Positions 18,150 through 27,819 of a DNA stretch of 64,000 nt are shown here, one piece after another. The notes beneath the pieces were generated by a model. The model worked only from the letters and a program-made list of their open reading frames with translations, was not told the origin of the DNA and did not search any database. Position 1 is the stretch's first letter. Each line of letters begins with the position of its first letter. The stretch lies in the NCBI GenBank assembly GCA_046294265.1, contig JBKBKC010000007.1, positions 1-64,000 of the forward strand. Direction: 5' to 3'. The translations under genes and the position numbers were made by a program. The stretch comes from JBKBKC01 sp046294265 (GTDB lineage: Bacteria; Pseudomonadota; Alphaproteobacteria; Rhodobacterales; Rhodobacteraceae).

Positions 18150-18376
18150 TCCGTGCCGATCGGTCGGGCTTGAGGGGCACGCCGCCCCGGCTGTGTCTAG
18201 CCCAGGTGCGGGGCTTTGCGCAACCTGTGGTGCGGTCTGGCGGAAACAGTTCGGACGCCGAAAAAACACGCTGTGGTTGGCGCCTATCCGAATGCGTGGC
18301 TATCCAGGCAATGGGTCTGCTGTCACCCTTCCTCCATCCAAAACGTGAGTCCAGAATGCTATTCCAGGAGTGTTGA

Positions 18377-20890
18377 ATGAGCCTTGTCAGCAGCCCGAAC
18401 GAATTTCTGAATGATGAGGGCGCGCAGGCATTGCCAGGCGCGCCGTTGACGCGGCAGGCGGTGTTCTCGGAAGCCGGCGACGCGCCCGCGAACACCGCGA
18501 CCGGCTATACCATGGCCGTAGGCGACCGGTTCAACGGCACAATCGGGTTCTCCGGCGACATCGACTGGATCGGGATCGACCTCGTGGCGGGGCAGCGGTA
18601 TGTGTTCATGCTGTTTGGTCGCGACGGGCGGACGCTGGGCGTCGATGATACCGTGCTGCGGCTGCACAACCCTTCGGGCACGCAGGTGGCCTACAACGAC
18701 GATATCGAAGGGGCCAACAACCTGTTCTCCGGTATCGCCTATACCGCCACGACCAGCGGACGGCATTACGTTTCGGCCGCGGCCTGGGGGTCGGAGACCG
18801 GGCGCTACACCATCCTGGCCGCAACCGACGTGTTTACCGTGCCGCAGGTGGTGGTGCAGCTGGCCGAGTTCAACTGGGGCATCAACCAGCCGCTGCGCGT
18901 GGACTTTCCCGCGGGCGGCACGATCAGCGTGAACATGACCGGTCTGACCGCGGCAGGCCAGCGGCTGGCCGAGATGGCATTCGAGGCATGGACCTATGCC
19001 ACCGGCCTGCTGTTCAGCTTTACCACGGGCACGGCGCGGATCGTGCTGGATGACAACAGCCCCGGCGCCTATGCCGGGCCCTCGTCCTACAACGTCGAAA
19101 CCGGGCGGGTGTCGCGGGCGGATGTCAACATCGGCACGGGCTGGCTGTCCAGCTATGGCACCCAGATCAACACCTATTCCTTTGTGACCTATATTCACGA
19201 GATCGGTCATGCGCTTGGCCTGGGCCACACCGGCCCCTATGACGGCAACGCAAACTATGCATTTGACGCCTTCTTTCGCAACGACAGCTGGCAGATGTCG
19301 GTGATGTCCTATTTCTCGGCCTCCGAGAACACCTATGTCGGGGGCACCGACTGGATGCCCGTGACGCCGATGATCGGTGACATGGCGGCGATCGAGTTTC
19401 TGTATGGCCCGGCGGGGGCGGTGCATGCGGGCAATACCGTCTGGGGTGCGAATTCCAACGTGGGCGGCTATCTGGGGCGCATCTCGTCCTACCTGTTCGA
19501 CGGGGTGACACCCGATCCCGCATACTGGACGACGGGGGCGAATGCCTGGGCCATCGGCCTCACGATCCGCGACACCGGGGGGACCGACCTTCTGGACCTC
19601 TCGACGCTGACGGGCAATCAGGTGGTGGACCTGACGCCGGGCGCGGCATCCGATGTCGGGGGCGAGCGCGGCAACCTCGTGATCGCCCCCGGCACCATCA
19701 TCGAGAACCTGCGCACCGGGGCGGGGGCCGACCGGCTGACCGGAAACGCGGCCAACAACATCATCACGCCGGGGCGCGGCAACGACACGGTGTATGGGGG
19801 TGCCGGCAGCGACACGGTGGTGATCAACGCCACCCGCGCGGGCACGACTGTCACCGCCATCGCGGGCGGGTTCCGGCTGTCGGGTGCGGACGGGATCGAC
19901 GAGATTTTCGGCGTGGAGTTCTTTCAGTTCACCGACCGTACCGTGGCTGCGGCCGATCTCATGGGCGCGCGGCCGATCGAGGGGGGGCCCGGGAACGACC
20001 GGCTCGTCGGCACCTCTGGCGCCGATCTCATCCATGGCTACGGCGGCAATGACCGGCTGGAAGGGGCCGCGGGGAACGATACGCTTTATGGCGGCGACGG
20101 CGACGACGCGCTGCTGGGCCAGGCGGGGGATGACCTGATCTATGGCGGCGAAGGCAACGACCAGATCGCCGCGTCGGACGGCAACGACACCGTTTATGGC
20201 GGGGCCGGGAACGACACCGTCGGTGGCGGTCTGGGCAACGACAGCCTGGTGGGTGACGGCGGCGATGACGACCTCGCGGGCGGGCCCGGCAACGACACCA
20301 TCGAGGGTGGCGAGGGCCGCGACATCCTGCGCGGCGGATATGGCAACGATATCCTGTATGGCGGTGCGGGCAACGACAGCTTCGCCTCCAGCTTTGGCAA
20401 CGATCTGGTCTTTGGCGGCGCGGGCGACGACAACATCGGCGGCGGCGACGGCAATGACACGATCTATTGCGGCGATGGCAATGACACCGTGGGCGCGGGG
20501 CCCGACAACGATCTGGTCTTTGGTGAGGCTGGCAACGATGTGCTGAACGGCGGCACGGGGGCAGATACGCTGTATGGCGGCGCGGGGGCCGATACGCTGC
20601 AAGGCGGGGATGGCAACGACATCCTTTTCGGGGGGAGCGGCGCGGATGTGTTCGTGTTCAGCCTTCCCACGCTGACCATCCCCGGACTGAACCGGATCGA
20701 GGATTTCGAGAACGGGGTCGACCGCATCCGCATCCTCGGCGTCTCCGGCGCCAATGCCGATGTGCGCTTTGCGCAGCTGTCCGTCACCAGCACGGCCGAG
20801 GGGGCCGTGATCTCGATCCGGGATCAGGTCATCATCCTGACGGGAACACCCGCATCGCTGGTTGACGTGTCGGATTTCCTGTTCTCGTGA
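18377..20890 (+). CDS. M10 family (serralysin-like) zinc metalloprotease with RTX repeats
   Basis: An 837-residue secreted protease. Residues of about 35-155 form a pre-peptidase-like beta domain (GDRFNGTIGFSGDIDWIGID). The catalytic zinc motif HEIGHALGLGH begins at residue 274 (H274, E275, H278, H284), and the Met-turn is SVMSY at about 308-312. A serralysin-type linker and GGxGxDxLxG repeats run from about 450 to 760. The C-terminal 80 residues end in VSDFLFS and resemble the tail of the RTX propeller protein at 9845, so both probably use the same type I exporter. Its ATG is preceded by AGGAG. Unlike classical serralysins it has an extra N-terminal domain. Confidence 0.92.
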   Translation: MSLVSSPNEFLNDEGAQALPGAPLTRQAVFSEAGDAPANTATGYTMAVGDRFNGTIGFSGDIDWIGIDLVAGQRYVFMLFGRDGRTLGVDDTVLRLHNPSGTQVAYNDDIEGANNLFSGIAYTATTSGRHYVSAAAWGSETGRYTILAATDVFTVPQVVVQLAEFNWGINQPLRVDFPAGGTISVNMTGLTAAGQRLAEMAFEAWTYATGLLFSFTTGTARIVLDDNSPGAYAGPSSYNVETGRVSRADVNIGTGWLSSYGTQINTYSFVTYIHEIGHALGLGHTGPYDGNANYAFDAFFRNDSWQMSVMSYFSASENTYVGGTDWMPVTPMIGDMAAIEFLYGPAGAVHAGNTVWGANSNVGGYLGRISSYLFDGVTPDPAYWTTGANAWAIGLTIRDTGGTDLLDLSTLTGNQVVDLTPGAASDVGGERGNLVIAPGTIIENLRTGAGADRLTGNAANNIITPGRGNDTVYGGAGSDTVVINATRAGTTVTAIAGGFRLSGADGIDEIFGVEFFQFTDRTVAAADLMGARPIEGGPGNDRLVGTSGADLIHGYGGNDRLEGAAGNDTLYGGDGDDALLGQAGDDLIYGGEGNDQIAASDGNDTVYGGAGNDTVGGGLGNDSLVGDGGDDDLAGGPGNDTIEGGEGRDILRGGYGNDILYGGAGNDSFASSFGNDLVFGGAGDDNIGGGDGNDTIYCGDGNDTVGAGPDNDLVFGEAGNDVLNGGTGADTLYGGAGADTLQGGDGNDILFGGSGADVFVFSLPTLTIPGLNRIEDFENGVDRIRILGVSGANADVRFAQLSVTSTAEGAVISIRDQVIILTGTPASLVDVSDFLFS

Positions 20891-20896
20891 TCCGGT

Positions 20897-20914
20897 CCCG
20901 GGCGCGCGCCCGGG
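20897..20914. terminator. Palindrome between convergent metalloprotease and kpsT genes
   Basis: An 18-bp perfect palindrome (CCCGGGCGCGCGCCCGGG) fills the 24-bp gap between the two convergent stop codons. It probably serves as a bidirectional terminator, though there is no T-run on either side. Confidence 0.55.
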
Positions 20915-21592
20915 TCAGCGGCCCGCCTCTGCCTGCGCGCGGCGCACGTTTTCCAAATGATGCGCGAGGGCGTCATCGACCTTGGTGTAATAGTGCAGCC
21001 GCCCATCCTCCAGCACAGCGCCGTGCTGGCAGATCGCCTTGGCCTGACCCAGCGAATGCGTGACGAACACCATCCCGCTGTCGCGCATCCGCTGGGTGAA
21101 CACTTCCTGCGCCTTTTGCTTGAAGATCTGGTCCCCGGCGGCGGTCGCCTCGTCCACCAGATAGGTGTCGAACTTGATGCCCATCGACACGCCAAAGGCC
21201 AGCCGCGAGCGCATGCCCGAGGAATAGGTGCGCACCGGCAGATAGTAATGCGCCCCCAGCTCGGCAAAGTCGCGCACATAGTCCACCAGCTCGTCGGTAT
21301 CCACGCCCGCGATCCGCGCGACGAAACGGGTGTTCTGGGCCCCGGTCATGTCGCCGTGGAAGCTGCCGGAAAAGCCCACGGGCCAGGACACCGTGCCCTG
21401 CACCGTCACCCGCCCCGCATCGAATTCCTGCGTGCCCGCGATGATGCGCAGAAGGGTGGACTTGCCCGCCCCGTTGCGCCCGAAGATCGCGACCGCCGTG
21501 CGCGACGGAAAGGTGCAGGTGATGTTGTTGGCAACGGTCTTGGCCTGGCCGTTCAGACGATAGGTCTTGGTGATCCCTTCCAGCCGGATCAT
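20915..21592 (-). CDS. kpsT: Capsular polysaccharide ABC exporter, ATP-binding subunit
   Basis: A 225-residue ABC ATPase of the polysaccharide-export type. Walker A is GRNGAGKS (38-45), the signature is reduced to YSSGMRSRLAFG, and Walker B is TYLVDEATAAGD. The short length and the YSSGM signature match KpsT/BexA/CtrD rather than O-antigen Wzt. It powers export of capsule across the inner membrane with KpsM (gene at 24003). It follows the KpsE-like gene by 15 bp on the same strand. Confidence 0.92.
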   Translation of the reverse strand: MIRLEGITKTYRLNGQAKTVANNITCTFPSRTAVAIFGRNGAGKSTLLRIIAGTQEFDAGRVTVQGTVSWPVGFSGSFHGDMTGAQNTRFVARIAGVDTDELVDYVRDFAELGAHYYLPVRTYSSGMRSRLAFGVSMGIKFDTYLVDEATAAGDQIFKQKAQEVFTQRMRDSGMVFVTHSLGQAKAICQHGAVLEDGRLHYYTKVDDALAHHLENVRRAQAEAGR

Positions 21593-21607
21593 GAGGTGCC
21601 CCCCGCC

Positions 21608-23803
21608 CTAGCGCCGGTCGCGCAGCGAGTAGAATACGATCGCCGCGATCATCCAGACCGAAAACAGGAAGCCGCCGACCAGAACCATGATCAGGAACTT
21701 GTCGGGATAGCGGGAGCGTTCGGCCTCGGTCGGGGCCAGATAGGTGGCCAGATAGCGCGACTTGCGCTGCGCCTCGGCGATGGAGCTGTCATAGGCGGCG
21801 AGGGCGGACAGATAGGCCTTTTGCGCGAATTCCAGATCGACGTTCAGCGCCTCGAACTCCGCCACCAGATCGGCGTAGCGTTCATCCTCGGCCGCCGGAT
21901 TGTCGCCGAAGCGTGCCCGTTCGGCGCGGATGCGGTTGTCGATCACCTCCACCCGTTTTTGCGCCTGGATGTAGCGGGGATCGTTCGTGCCGGTGTTCGA
22001 CGCCAGGATGTCGAGGTCAATCAGCGCCGCCGCCTGCTGCGCCAGAAGGTTGTTGAGAAGGCCCATGCGCCCCTGCACATCCGCCGCCGGATCGACGATC
22101 TGGCTGCGGATGCGGAAGGTGGTCAGCGCCTGGCGCGCGAGTTTCAGGCGGTCCTGCGCGGTGTCCAGTTCTTCGCGCGCGTAGCGCGTTCCGTCCGCGC
22201 GGGCGATGGCCGACAGGTCGTTCAGCATCCGCGTGCTTTCGGCATAGATCTCGCGGGTGATCCTGACGGCATCTTCTGGCGTGAAGGCCAGCGCGCGCAC
22301 CTCGATCAGGCGGGTCGCCGTGTCATAGAACACATCGACCTTGCGGCCCCAGTGATCCTCCAGATCCTCGATGGTGGGGTTTGCGACCAGGCTGAACAGC
22401 GGGTCCTCGGGGCGGGTGTAGATGCTTACAAGGTCGATCCGGTCGTTGAGGATGCGCACGAGTTCGCGGCTCTGGATGAACTTGAACAGGATGTCGGTGT
22501 CGCTGGTGCCACCGCCGGAAAGCTCCGTGATGCCGCCGAGGATCTGGATCGCCGAACCCATCTCCTCCTTCTGGACCGAGAAGCCGACGCGCGAGTCGTA
22601 TTGGGGCAGGGCAATGAACCACAGGTAATAGACGGCCGCGCAGACGGGAAGGACGACCATCAGCACAAAGCTTGCCAGCAGGCCCCGGTGGCGTCGGCGG
22701 ATCGTGGCGGCGCCCGCCCCGGTGAAGCGGGGCAGGCCGTTCCCCGTGGCAGCCCCCGGATTGGGCACGACCTGCAGGCGGGGAGCCGCCGAGGCGATCG
22801 CACCCGGCGCAGCGGAAGGGGGCGCCGCCCGAGGTGCCTCGGCGGGCGGCGGCGCTGCGGGTTTCTGCGGGGCCAGGGCTGGCGCGGCGGGGGGTGCGGC
22901 GGCCGGTTTCGCGCGGATCGGGGTTTGCGCTGCGAGAGGTGCCGCGGCGGGGGGCGGTGCGGCGGGCGCGACCGGTGTCGCCGGGGCCGAGGTTTGTTCC
23001 GCCGGAGGCCCTGCGGTGGGCTGTGCCGGAGGCGCGACCGGTTTTGCCGGGGCTGCTGATTGCGAAACCGGAGTTGCCACGGCGGGGGGCGGTGCGGCGG
23101 TCGGCTGTGGCGCGGGCGGGGCTGGTTTCACCGCAGCAGAAGCTTGGAGGGCCGGCGGCGCAGCGCCCGCCTGTGCTGCGTTGGGCTGTGCTGCGGCAGT
23201 CGCGGATGCCGCATGGGCCGGGGCGTGCGTGGCCCGAGGCGCATCGGCTGCCGGAGCGGCGGCGGGCGCCGCAACGGGTGAGGGCGCTGCGGGCTGCCGG
23301 GCTGCGGGCCCGTGCGCTGCGTGGGGCGCTGCGTGGGGCGCTGTGTCGGGCGCGGCTGCCGGGGGCAGTGGTTCGGGGGTCTTTGGTGCGGGGGTCTTTG
23401 GTGCGACGGCCTTGAGTGTGGGGGCCTCGGGTCGAAGGGTGGGAGGGGCTGGCGGACCCGGGTCCTTGACAGCCTTTTGCGGTGCCGCGTCGGGCAGGGA
23501 GGGGTTCGCGATGCCCTGTCCGGGCTCTGGCGCCTTTCCCTCCTCGGCATCCGCCCGACGCGCCGCCCGGACGGCCTCACGCCTGCCGTCCTGTGGCTTT
23601 GCGCCGCCTGCGGCCCGTTCCGCCCGGTTCTTCTGCCGTTCGGCACGGACCGCCGCCGAGACCGCCGCCCGCACCGCCTCGCCCGCCCGGTCCGACGTGC
23701 CGGAGCCCGACGTGCCCGGTCCCGACGTGCCCGGTCCCGACGTTGCGGGATTCGGCGTGATCGCGGGTCCGGCGGGTCTGTGCTTGTCCGAAGGCTCTTC
23801 CAA
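21608..23803 (-). CDS. kpsE: Capsule export inner-membrane protein (KpsE/CtrB-like) with long Ala/Pro-rich N-terminal extension
   Basis: A 731-residue protein. The last 360 residues are the recognisable polysaccharide-copolymerase core. A transmembrane helix lies at about 372-393 (FVLMVVLPVCAAVYYLWF), followed by a periplasmic coiled-coil domain with RYIQAQKRVEVIDNRIRAE, and a C-terminal helix at about 703-726. Ordinary KpsE proteins are about 380 residues. Here about 350 extra residues of Ala/Pro-rich low-complexity sequence precede helix 1 and should be cytoplasmic. The extreme N-terminus contains a TSGPG pentapeptide repeat encoded by short tandem DNA repeats around 23695-23745. It is cotranscribed with kpsT and divergent from kpsM. 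Confidence 0.85.
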   Translation of the reverse strand: MEEPSDKHRPAGPAITPNPATSGPGTSGPGTSGSGTSDRAGEAVRAAVSAAVRAERQKNRAERAAGGAKPQDGRREAVRAARRADAEEGKAPEPGQGIANPSLPDAAPQKAVKDPGPPAPPTLRPEAPTLKAVAPKTPAPKTPEPLPPAAAPDTAPHAAPHAAHGPAARQPAAPSPVAAPAAAPAADAPRATHAPAHAASATAAAQPNAAQAGAAPPALQASAAVKPAPPAPQPTAAPPPAVATPVSQSAAPAKPVAPPAQPTAGPPAEQTSAPATPVAPAAPPPAAAPLAAQTPIRAKPAAAPPAAPALAPQKPAAPPPAEAPRAAPPSAAPGAIASAAPRLQVVPNPGAATGNGLPRFTGAGAATIRRRHRGLLASFVLMVVLPVCAAVYYLWFIALPQYDSRVGFSVQKEEMGSAIQILGGITELSGGGTSDTDILFKFIQSRELVRILNDRIDLVSIYTRPEDPLFSLVANPTIEDLEDHWGRKVDVFYDTATRLIEVRALAFTPEDAVRITREIYAESTRMLNDLSAIARADGTRYAREELDTAQDRLKLARQALTTFRIRSQIVDPAADVQGRMGLLNNLLAQQAAALIDLDILASNTGTNDPRYIQAQKRVEVIDNRIRAERARFGDNPAAEDERYADLVAEFEALNVDLEFAQKAYLSALAAYDSSIAEAQRKSRYLATYLAPTEAERSRYPDKFLIMVLVGGFLFSVWMIAAIVFYSLRDRR

Positions 23804-24002
23804 ATCCTGTCCTATCGACTATTGTCTCCGGCGCGGAGGCCTGTATGCCATGCCCCGGCCCCGCGCGGGGCCTTGATGCGCAGCATCATCCCGCAGCAGG
23901 CGACGGATGGCCCGGACCCCGAGGCTCCGCCAACCTTGCAGCCGGCGCGACGCGGCTGTGCCATGTGTTACCCCTTTGGTTGCGGGAATTCTAGTCGGGA
24001 GC

Positions 24003-24848
24003 ATGCAGTTGCAGCAAGACAACCTCATCCAGATGCCGGGTGCGCCCGTCCCGCCACGCAGGCAGCCCCAGCGTGCCCTTGGGATGCGCACCGCGCGCAC
24101 GATCTTTGCGCTTCTGCTGCGCGAGATGAGCATGTCGAACGGCCGCACGATCCTGGGATACCTGTGGGAGATCGTCGAGCCGGTCGTCGGGATCTTGGTC
24201 CTGATGTTCATCTTTTCATTGATCATGCGGTCGCCCGCAATCGGCAACAACTTTGCGCTGTTCTACGCATCGGGCCTGCTGCCCTTCTTCATGTTCACCG
24301 ATATCAGCACCAAGGTCGCGATCGCAGTGCGGTCCGCCCGCCCGCTGCTGACCTATCCCGGGGTGACCTACATAGATGTGATCGCCGCGCGGTTCCTGCT
24401 CGCGTCCATGACAAAGCTCATCATCTACTCCATTGTGATGATGGGCATCCTTCTGATTTATGACATCAATCCGCTTTTCAAATACGACTATCTGCTGCTC
24501 GGCCTGTGCATGGCATTGCTCATGGGGCTGTCGGTCGGTGTGTTGAACTGCACCCTGTTTCACTTTTTCCCCATCTGGGACCGCGTGTGGAGCCTGATTT
24601 CACGGCCCCTGCTCATCCTGTCCGGTGTCATCATCCTGCCGGAGTCGGTGCCGCTGCCCTATCGGGAATGGCTGTCGTGGAACCCGCTTGTGCACATCAT
24701 CGCAACCGTTCGGATGGGGATTTATGCAACTTACCAACCGGGATATGTCTCGGTCGTCTATGTCCTGGGCATCTGTGCTATCCTGCTGCCGACCGCGCTG
24801 TTCCTGATGCGCCGCTACTGGCGGATGCTGATCGACACCACCGCCTGA
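24003..24848 (+). CDS. kpsM: Capsular polysaccharide ABC exporter, permease subunit
   Basis: This 281-residue integral membrane protein of the ABC-2 type has about six hydrophobic helices. It has the family pattern GYLWEIVEPVVGILVLMFIFS near the N-terminus and a C-terminal WNPLVHIIATVRMGIYATY. It pairs with KpsT. The ATG at 24003 was preferred because the 32 codons before it have no homology. A shared 199-bp divergent region separates it from kpsE. Confidence 0.9.
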   Translation: MQLQQDNLIQMPGAPVPPRRQPQRALGMRTARTIFALLLREMSMSNGRTILGYLWEIVEPVVGILVLMFIFSLIMRSPAIGNNFALFYASGLLPFFMFTDISTKVAIAVRSARPLLTYPGVTYIDVIAARFLLASMTKLIIYSIVMMGILLIYDINPLFKYDYLLLGLCMALLMGLSVGVLNCTLFHFFPIWDRVWSLISRPLLILSGVIILPESVPLPYREWLSWNPLVHIIATVRMGIYATYQPGYVSVVYVLGICAILLPTALFLMRRYWRMLIDTTA

Positions 24849-24862
24849 CGGCGCAAGGGGCC

Positions 24863-25666
24863 TCAGGGGCCCATCTGGGCCATCGCGGCCTCGATCCGGC
24901 CCACGTCCACGGGGTTGTTCAGTTCCCAGAACACCCGCCCCTGCGCCGCCACCTCGACACAAAGGACCGGGCGGCCGTTTTCCAGGAACCGCAGTTGCTC
25001 CAGCCCCTCGTTCGCCTCCAGCGGGCCGGTGGGCCAACCGGAATAGGCGGCGAGCGCCTGCGGGCGATAGGCATAAAGGCCCACATGGTGAAAGACCGGG
25101 ATCGCGCCCCCCTCCAGCCCGGCGGTGTAGGGGATCACCTCCTTGGAGAAATAGAGCGCGCGGCGGTTCACGTCGAACACCGCCGTGGTGCCCCCCACCC
25201 GGCCCGCGTGGCGGTCGGACAGGAGGTTGTCGAAGGCGGTCTGGTCGCAGCGGATCACCGGGGTCGCGATCTCGGCCCCGCCGCCGCGGGCGGCATCGGC
25301 GGCCATCGCCTCGATCAGCGCGGTGACGAACCAGGGCGGCGTCAGCGGCGCGTCGCCCTGCAGGTTCACCACCAGATCGGCCTTTATCCCGGCCACGGCC
25401 ACCGCCTCGGCGCAGCGTTCGGTGCCGTTGCGGCAGTCTTCCGAGGTCATGATGACATGCGCGCCAAAGGCCTCGGCCGCCGCGCGGATGCGGTCATCGT
25501 CGGTCGCCACATGCACCTCCGCCACGCCGGGCACGGCCATCGCGGCCTCCCACGAGCGGCGGATCAGGGATTTCACGGTGCCGTCAGGGCCGCGCAGGCC
25601 CACCAGAGGCTTGCCCGGATAGCGCGAGGATTTGTAGCGCGCGGGAATGATGATGACGCTGCGCAT
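24863..25666 (-). CDS. kdsB: 3-deoxy-manno-octulosonate cytidylyltransferase (CMP-Kdo synthetase)
   Basis: This 267-residue enzyme activates Kdo with CTP. It begins MRSVIIIPARYKSSRYPGKPL, the PARxxSxRxPGKPL signature, and has VVNLQGDAPL as the metal and substrate loop. Its position inside the capsule locus, next to the arabinose-5-phosphate isomerase gene, suggests a capsule-dedicated copy (KpsU-like) that provides CMP-Kdo for the Kdo linker of ABC-exported capsules. It converges on kpsM with a 14-bp gap. Confidence 0.92.
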   Translation of the reverse strand: MRSVIIIPARYKSSRYPGKPLVGLRGPDGTVKSLIRRSWEAAMAVPGVAEVHVATDDDRIRAAAEAFGAHVIMTSEDCRNGTERCAEAVAVAGIKADLVVNLQGDAPLTPPWFVTALIEAMAADAARGGGAEIATPVIRCDQTAFDNLLSDRHAGRVGGTTAVFDVNRRALYFSKEVIPYTAGLEGGAIPVFHHVGLYAYRPQALAAYSGWPTGPLEANEGLEQLRFLENGRPVLCVEVAAQGRVFWELNNPVDVGRIEAAMAQMGP

Positions 25667-25682
25667 GGCGGCCCCCTTGCCC

Positions 25683-26666
25683 TCAGGTGATCCCTGCCCG
25701 CAGGCAGTCATGGATATGCAGGATGCCGAGGGGCGCGCCCGCGCCATCCACGACGAAAAGCTGCGTGATCTTGCGCGCGTTCATCAGCGCCACGGCCTCG
25801 ACCGCGAGCATGTCCGGTGGGGCAGTGAGGGGCTGGCGCGTCGCCACGTCGCCCGCGCGGCGGTCCATCAGCCCCACCAGGTTGCGCCGCAGGTCGCCGT
25901 CGGTGATGACCCCCGCCAGCCGCCCGTCCTGAACCACGCCTGCGATGCCATAGCCCGCCGCCGTCATCGCCAAGAGCGTTTCGTCCATCGCGGTGCCCGG
26001 GGCCACCAGCGGCAGCGGGCCATCGGATGCCCCGCGCATCAGCTGGTCCACCCGCGCCAGCCGCGCCCCGAGCCGCCCGCCGGGATGGAAGGTGCGGAAA
26101 TGGTCGGCATCGAACCCCCGCCGCTCCATCAGCGCCACGGCCAGCGCATCGCCAAGGGCCATCGCGAGGGTCGTCGAGGTGGTGGGGGCCAGGCCATGCG
26201 GGCAGGCCTCGGGTGCTGCGGGCAGGATCAGCGCCACATCCGATGCTTTTGCCAGCGTGGACCCTGCCCGGCCCGTCAGCGCCACCAGCACGATGCCAAA
26301 GCGGCGGGCATGGGCAATGAGGTCCGACAGTTCCGACGTCTCGCCCGAGTTCGACAGCAACAGGCACAGGTCCTGCGCGGTGATGGCGCCAAGGTCGCCA
26401 TGGCTCGCCTCGGCCGGATGCACGAACATCGCGGGCGTGCCGGTCGAGGACAGCGTGGCCGCGATCTTGCGCGCGACATGGCCCGATTTGCCGATGCCCG
26501 ACAGGATCACCCGGCCCCGGCAGGCCAGCATCGCCTCGACAGCCTCCAGAAACCCGGCCGGCAGGTCGGCGGCCAGCGCCATCAGGGCAGCACCCTCGGT
26601 CTCGATCACGCGGCGCGCGGTGGCGGCCACGCGGTCGGCCTCTGCCTGCGTTATCCTTACTGCCAC
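25683..26666 (-). CDS. kpsF: Arabinose-5-phosphate isomerase (KpsF/GutQ family)
   Basis: A 327-residue SIS plus CBS-pair protein that converts ribulose-5-phosphate to arabinose-5-phosphate, the Kdo precursor. The SIS domain shows ILSGIGKSGHVARKIAATLS, the HGD of EASHGDLGAI, and LLLSNSGETSELSDLI. The C-terminal half carries two CBS motifs (GVITDGDLRRNL, PLGILHIHDCLRAGI). I chose the GTG at 26666, which gives the family length. An ATG at 26771 would add 35 unconserved residues. kdsB follows 16 bp downstream on the same strand, forming a Kdo-activation operon. Confidence 0.9.
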   Translation of the reverse strand: MAVRITQAEADRVAATARRVIETEGAALMALAADLPAGFLEAVEAMLACRGRVILSGIGKSGHVARKIAATLSSTGTPAMFVHPAEASHGDLGAITAQDLCLLLSNSGETSELSDLIAHARRFGIVLVALTGRAGSTLAKASDVALILPAAPEACPHGLAPTTSTTLAMALGDALAVALMERRGFDADHFRTFHPGGRLGARLARVDQLMRGASDGPLPLVAPGTAMDETLLAMTAAGYGIAGVVQDGRLAGVITDGDLRRNLVGLMDRRAGDVATRQPLTAPPDMLAVEAVALMNARKITQLFVVDGAGAPLGILHIHDCLRAGIT

Positions 26667-26829
26667 CCTGCGCGGTCCCCGCTCTGGTCGTGCTGCCGCG
26701 ATCGTCGCGGCCCGGTCCCGATCAATCACGATCCCGCGGCAGGGGCAAGCATCGCGCGCCGTTCCCGCCACGGCTTGACACTGCCCCCCGTGCCATGGCC
26801 CTGTCCCGCGCGGGCTGCGGGGGGGTGCG

Positions 26830-27819
26830 ATGTCGGACGTGGTGCTGGTGACGGGCGGGGCGGGCTATATCGGGTCGCATGCCTGCAAGGCCTTGGCGCG
26901 GGCAGGGCTCACCCCCGTCACATTCGACAACCTGTCCACCGGCTGGCGCGAAGCGGTGCGGTTCGGGCCGTTCAACGCGGGTGACCTGACGGACCGGGCG
27001 GCACTGGATGAGGCCTTTGCCCGCTGGCGGCCCGTGGCGGTGATGCATTTCGCGGCGCTCAGCCTCGTGGGCGAGGCGATGGCCGATCCGGGGCGCTACT
27101 GGCGCGTCAATGTGGGCGGGTCGCTGAACCTGATTGAGGCGGCACTGGCGGCGGGGTGCCGGCGCATGGTCTTTTCCTCCACCTGCGCCACCTATGGTGA
27201 GCCGGACGGCGTGACGGTGGATGAGGACACGCCGCAGAACCCCATCAACCCCTACGGCGCCACCAAGCGCGCCATCGAGGAGATGCTGCGCGATTTCGGC
27301 CGCGCGCATGGGCTGCGCCATGTCATATTCCGCTATTTCAACGTCGCGGGGGCCGATCCAGAGGCTGAGGTGGGTGAATGCCATACGCCCGAGACGCATC
27401 TGATCCCGCTGATGCTCGACGCCGTGGCGGGCCGCCGCGCGGCGCTGACGTTGCATGGCACCGACTATCCCACGCCCGATGGCACGCCCATCCGCGACTA
27501 TGTGCATGTGATGGACCTGGTGGAGGCGCATGTCGCGGGCCTGCGCTGGCTTTTGGAGGATCGCGGCGACCGGGTGTTCTGCCTGGGCTCGGGCCACGGG
27601 TTTTCGGTGCGCGAGGTGGTCGAGGCCGCGCGTGCCGTCACCAACCGCGCTGTGCCGCTGACCGAAGGGCCGCGCAGGGCGGGCGATGCGGCGCGGCTTG
27701 TGTCAGGCTCGCGTCGCGCGGTGGAGGAGCTGGGCTGGCGGCCGGAACGGTCCACCCTGCGCCAGATGATTGCGGATGCGCACCGCTGGCACGAGCAGGG
27801 CGGGTTCGCCCCGCTTTAG
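26830..27819 (+). CDS. galE: UDP-glucose 4-epimerase
   Basis: A 329-residue extended short-chain dehydrogenase that interconverts UDP-glucose and UDP-galactose with bound NAD. The NAD motif is VTGGAGYIGSHACK, the catalytic Ser/Thr lies in VFSSTCATYG, and the Tyr-Lys pair in NPYGATKRAIEEML. FRYFNVAGADPEAEVGE is a GalE signature. It is divergent from kpsF and probably supplies UDP-galactose for the capsule or for the glycosyltransferases nearby. Confidence 0.94.
   Translation: MSDVVLVTGGAGYIGSHACKALARAGLTPVTFDNLSTGWREAVRFGPFNAGDLTDRAALDEAFARWRPVAVMHFAALSLVGEAMADPGRYWRVNVGGSLNLIEAALAAGCRRMVFSSTCATYGEPDGVTVDEDTPQNPINPYGATKRAIEEMLRDFGRAHGLRHVIFRYFNVAGADPEAEVGECHTPETHLIPLMLDAVAGRRAALTLHGTDYPTPDGTPIRDYVHVMDLVEAHVAGLRWLLEDRGDRVFCLGSGHGFSVREVVEAARAVTNRAVPLTEGPRRAGDAARLVSGSRRAVEELGWRPERSTLRQMIADAHRWHEQGGFAPL

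Noticed and set aside
18359..20602. 747-codon open frame antisense to the metalloprotease gene
   Set aside because: Shadow of the RTX repeats on the other strand; the sense frame has a zinc motif and a proper start.
20957..23059. 700-codon plus-strand frame over kpsT and kpsE
   Set aside because: It runs opposite to two genes with clear ABC and copolymerase motifs; its translation is low-complexity His/Gly/Arg.
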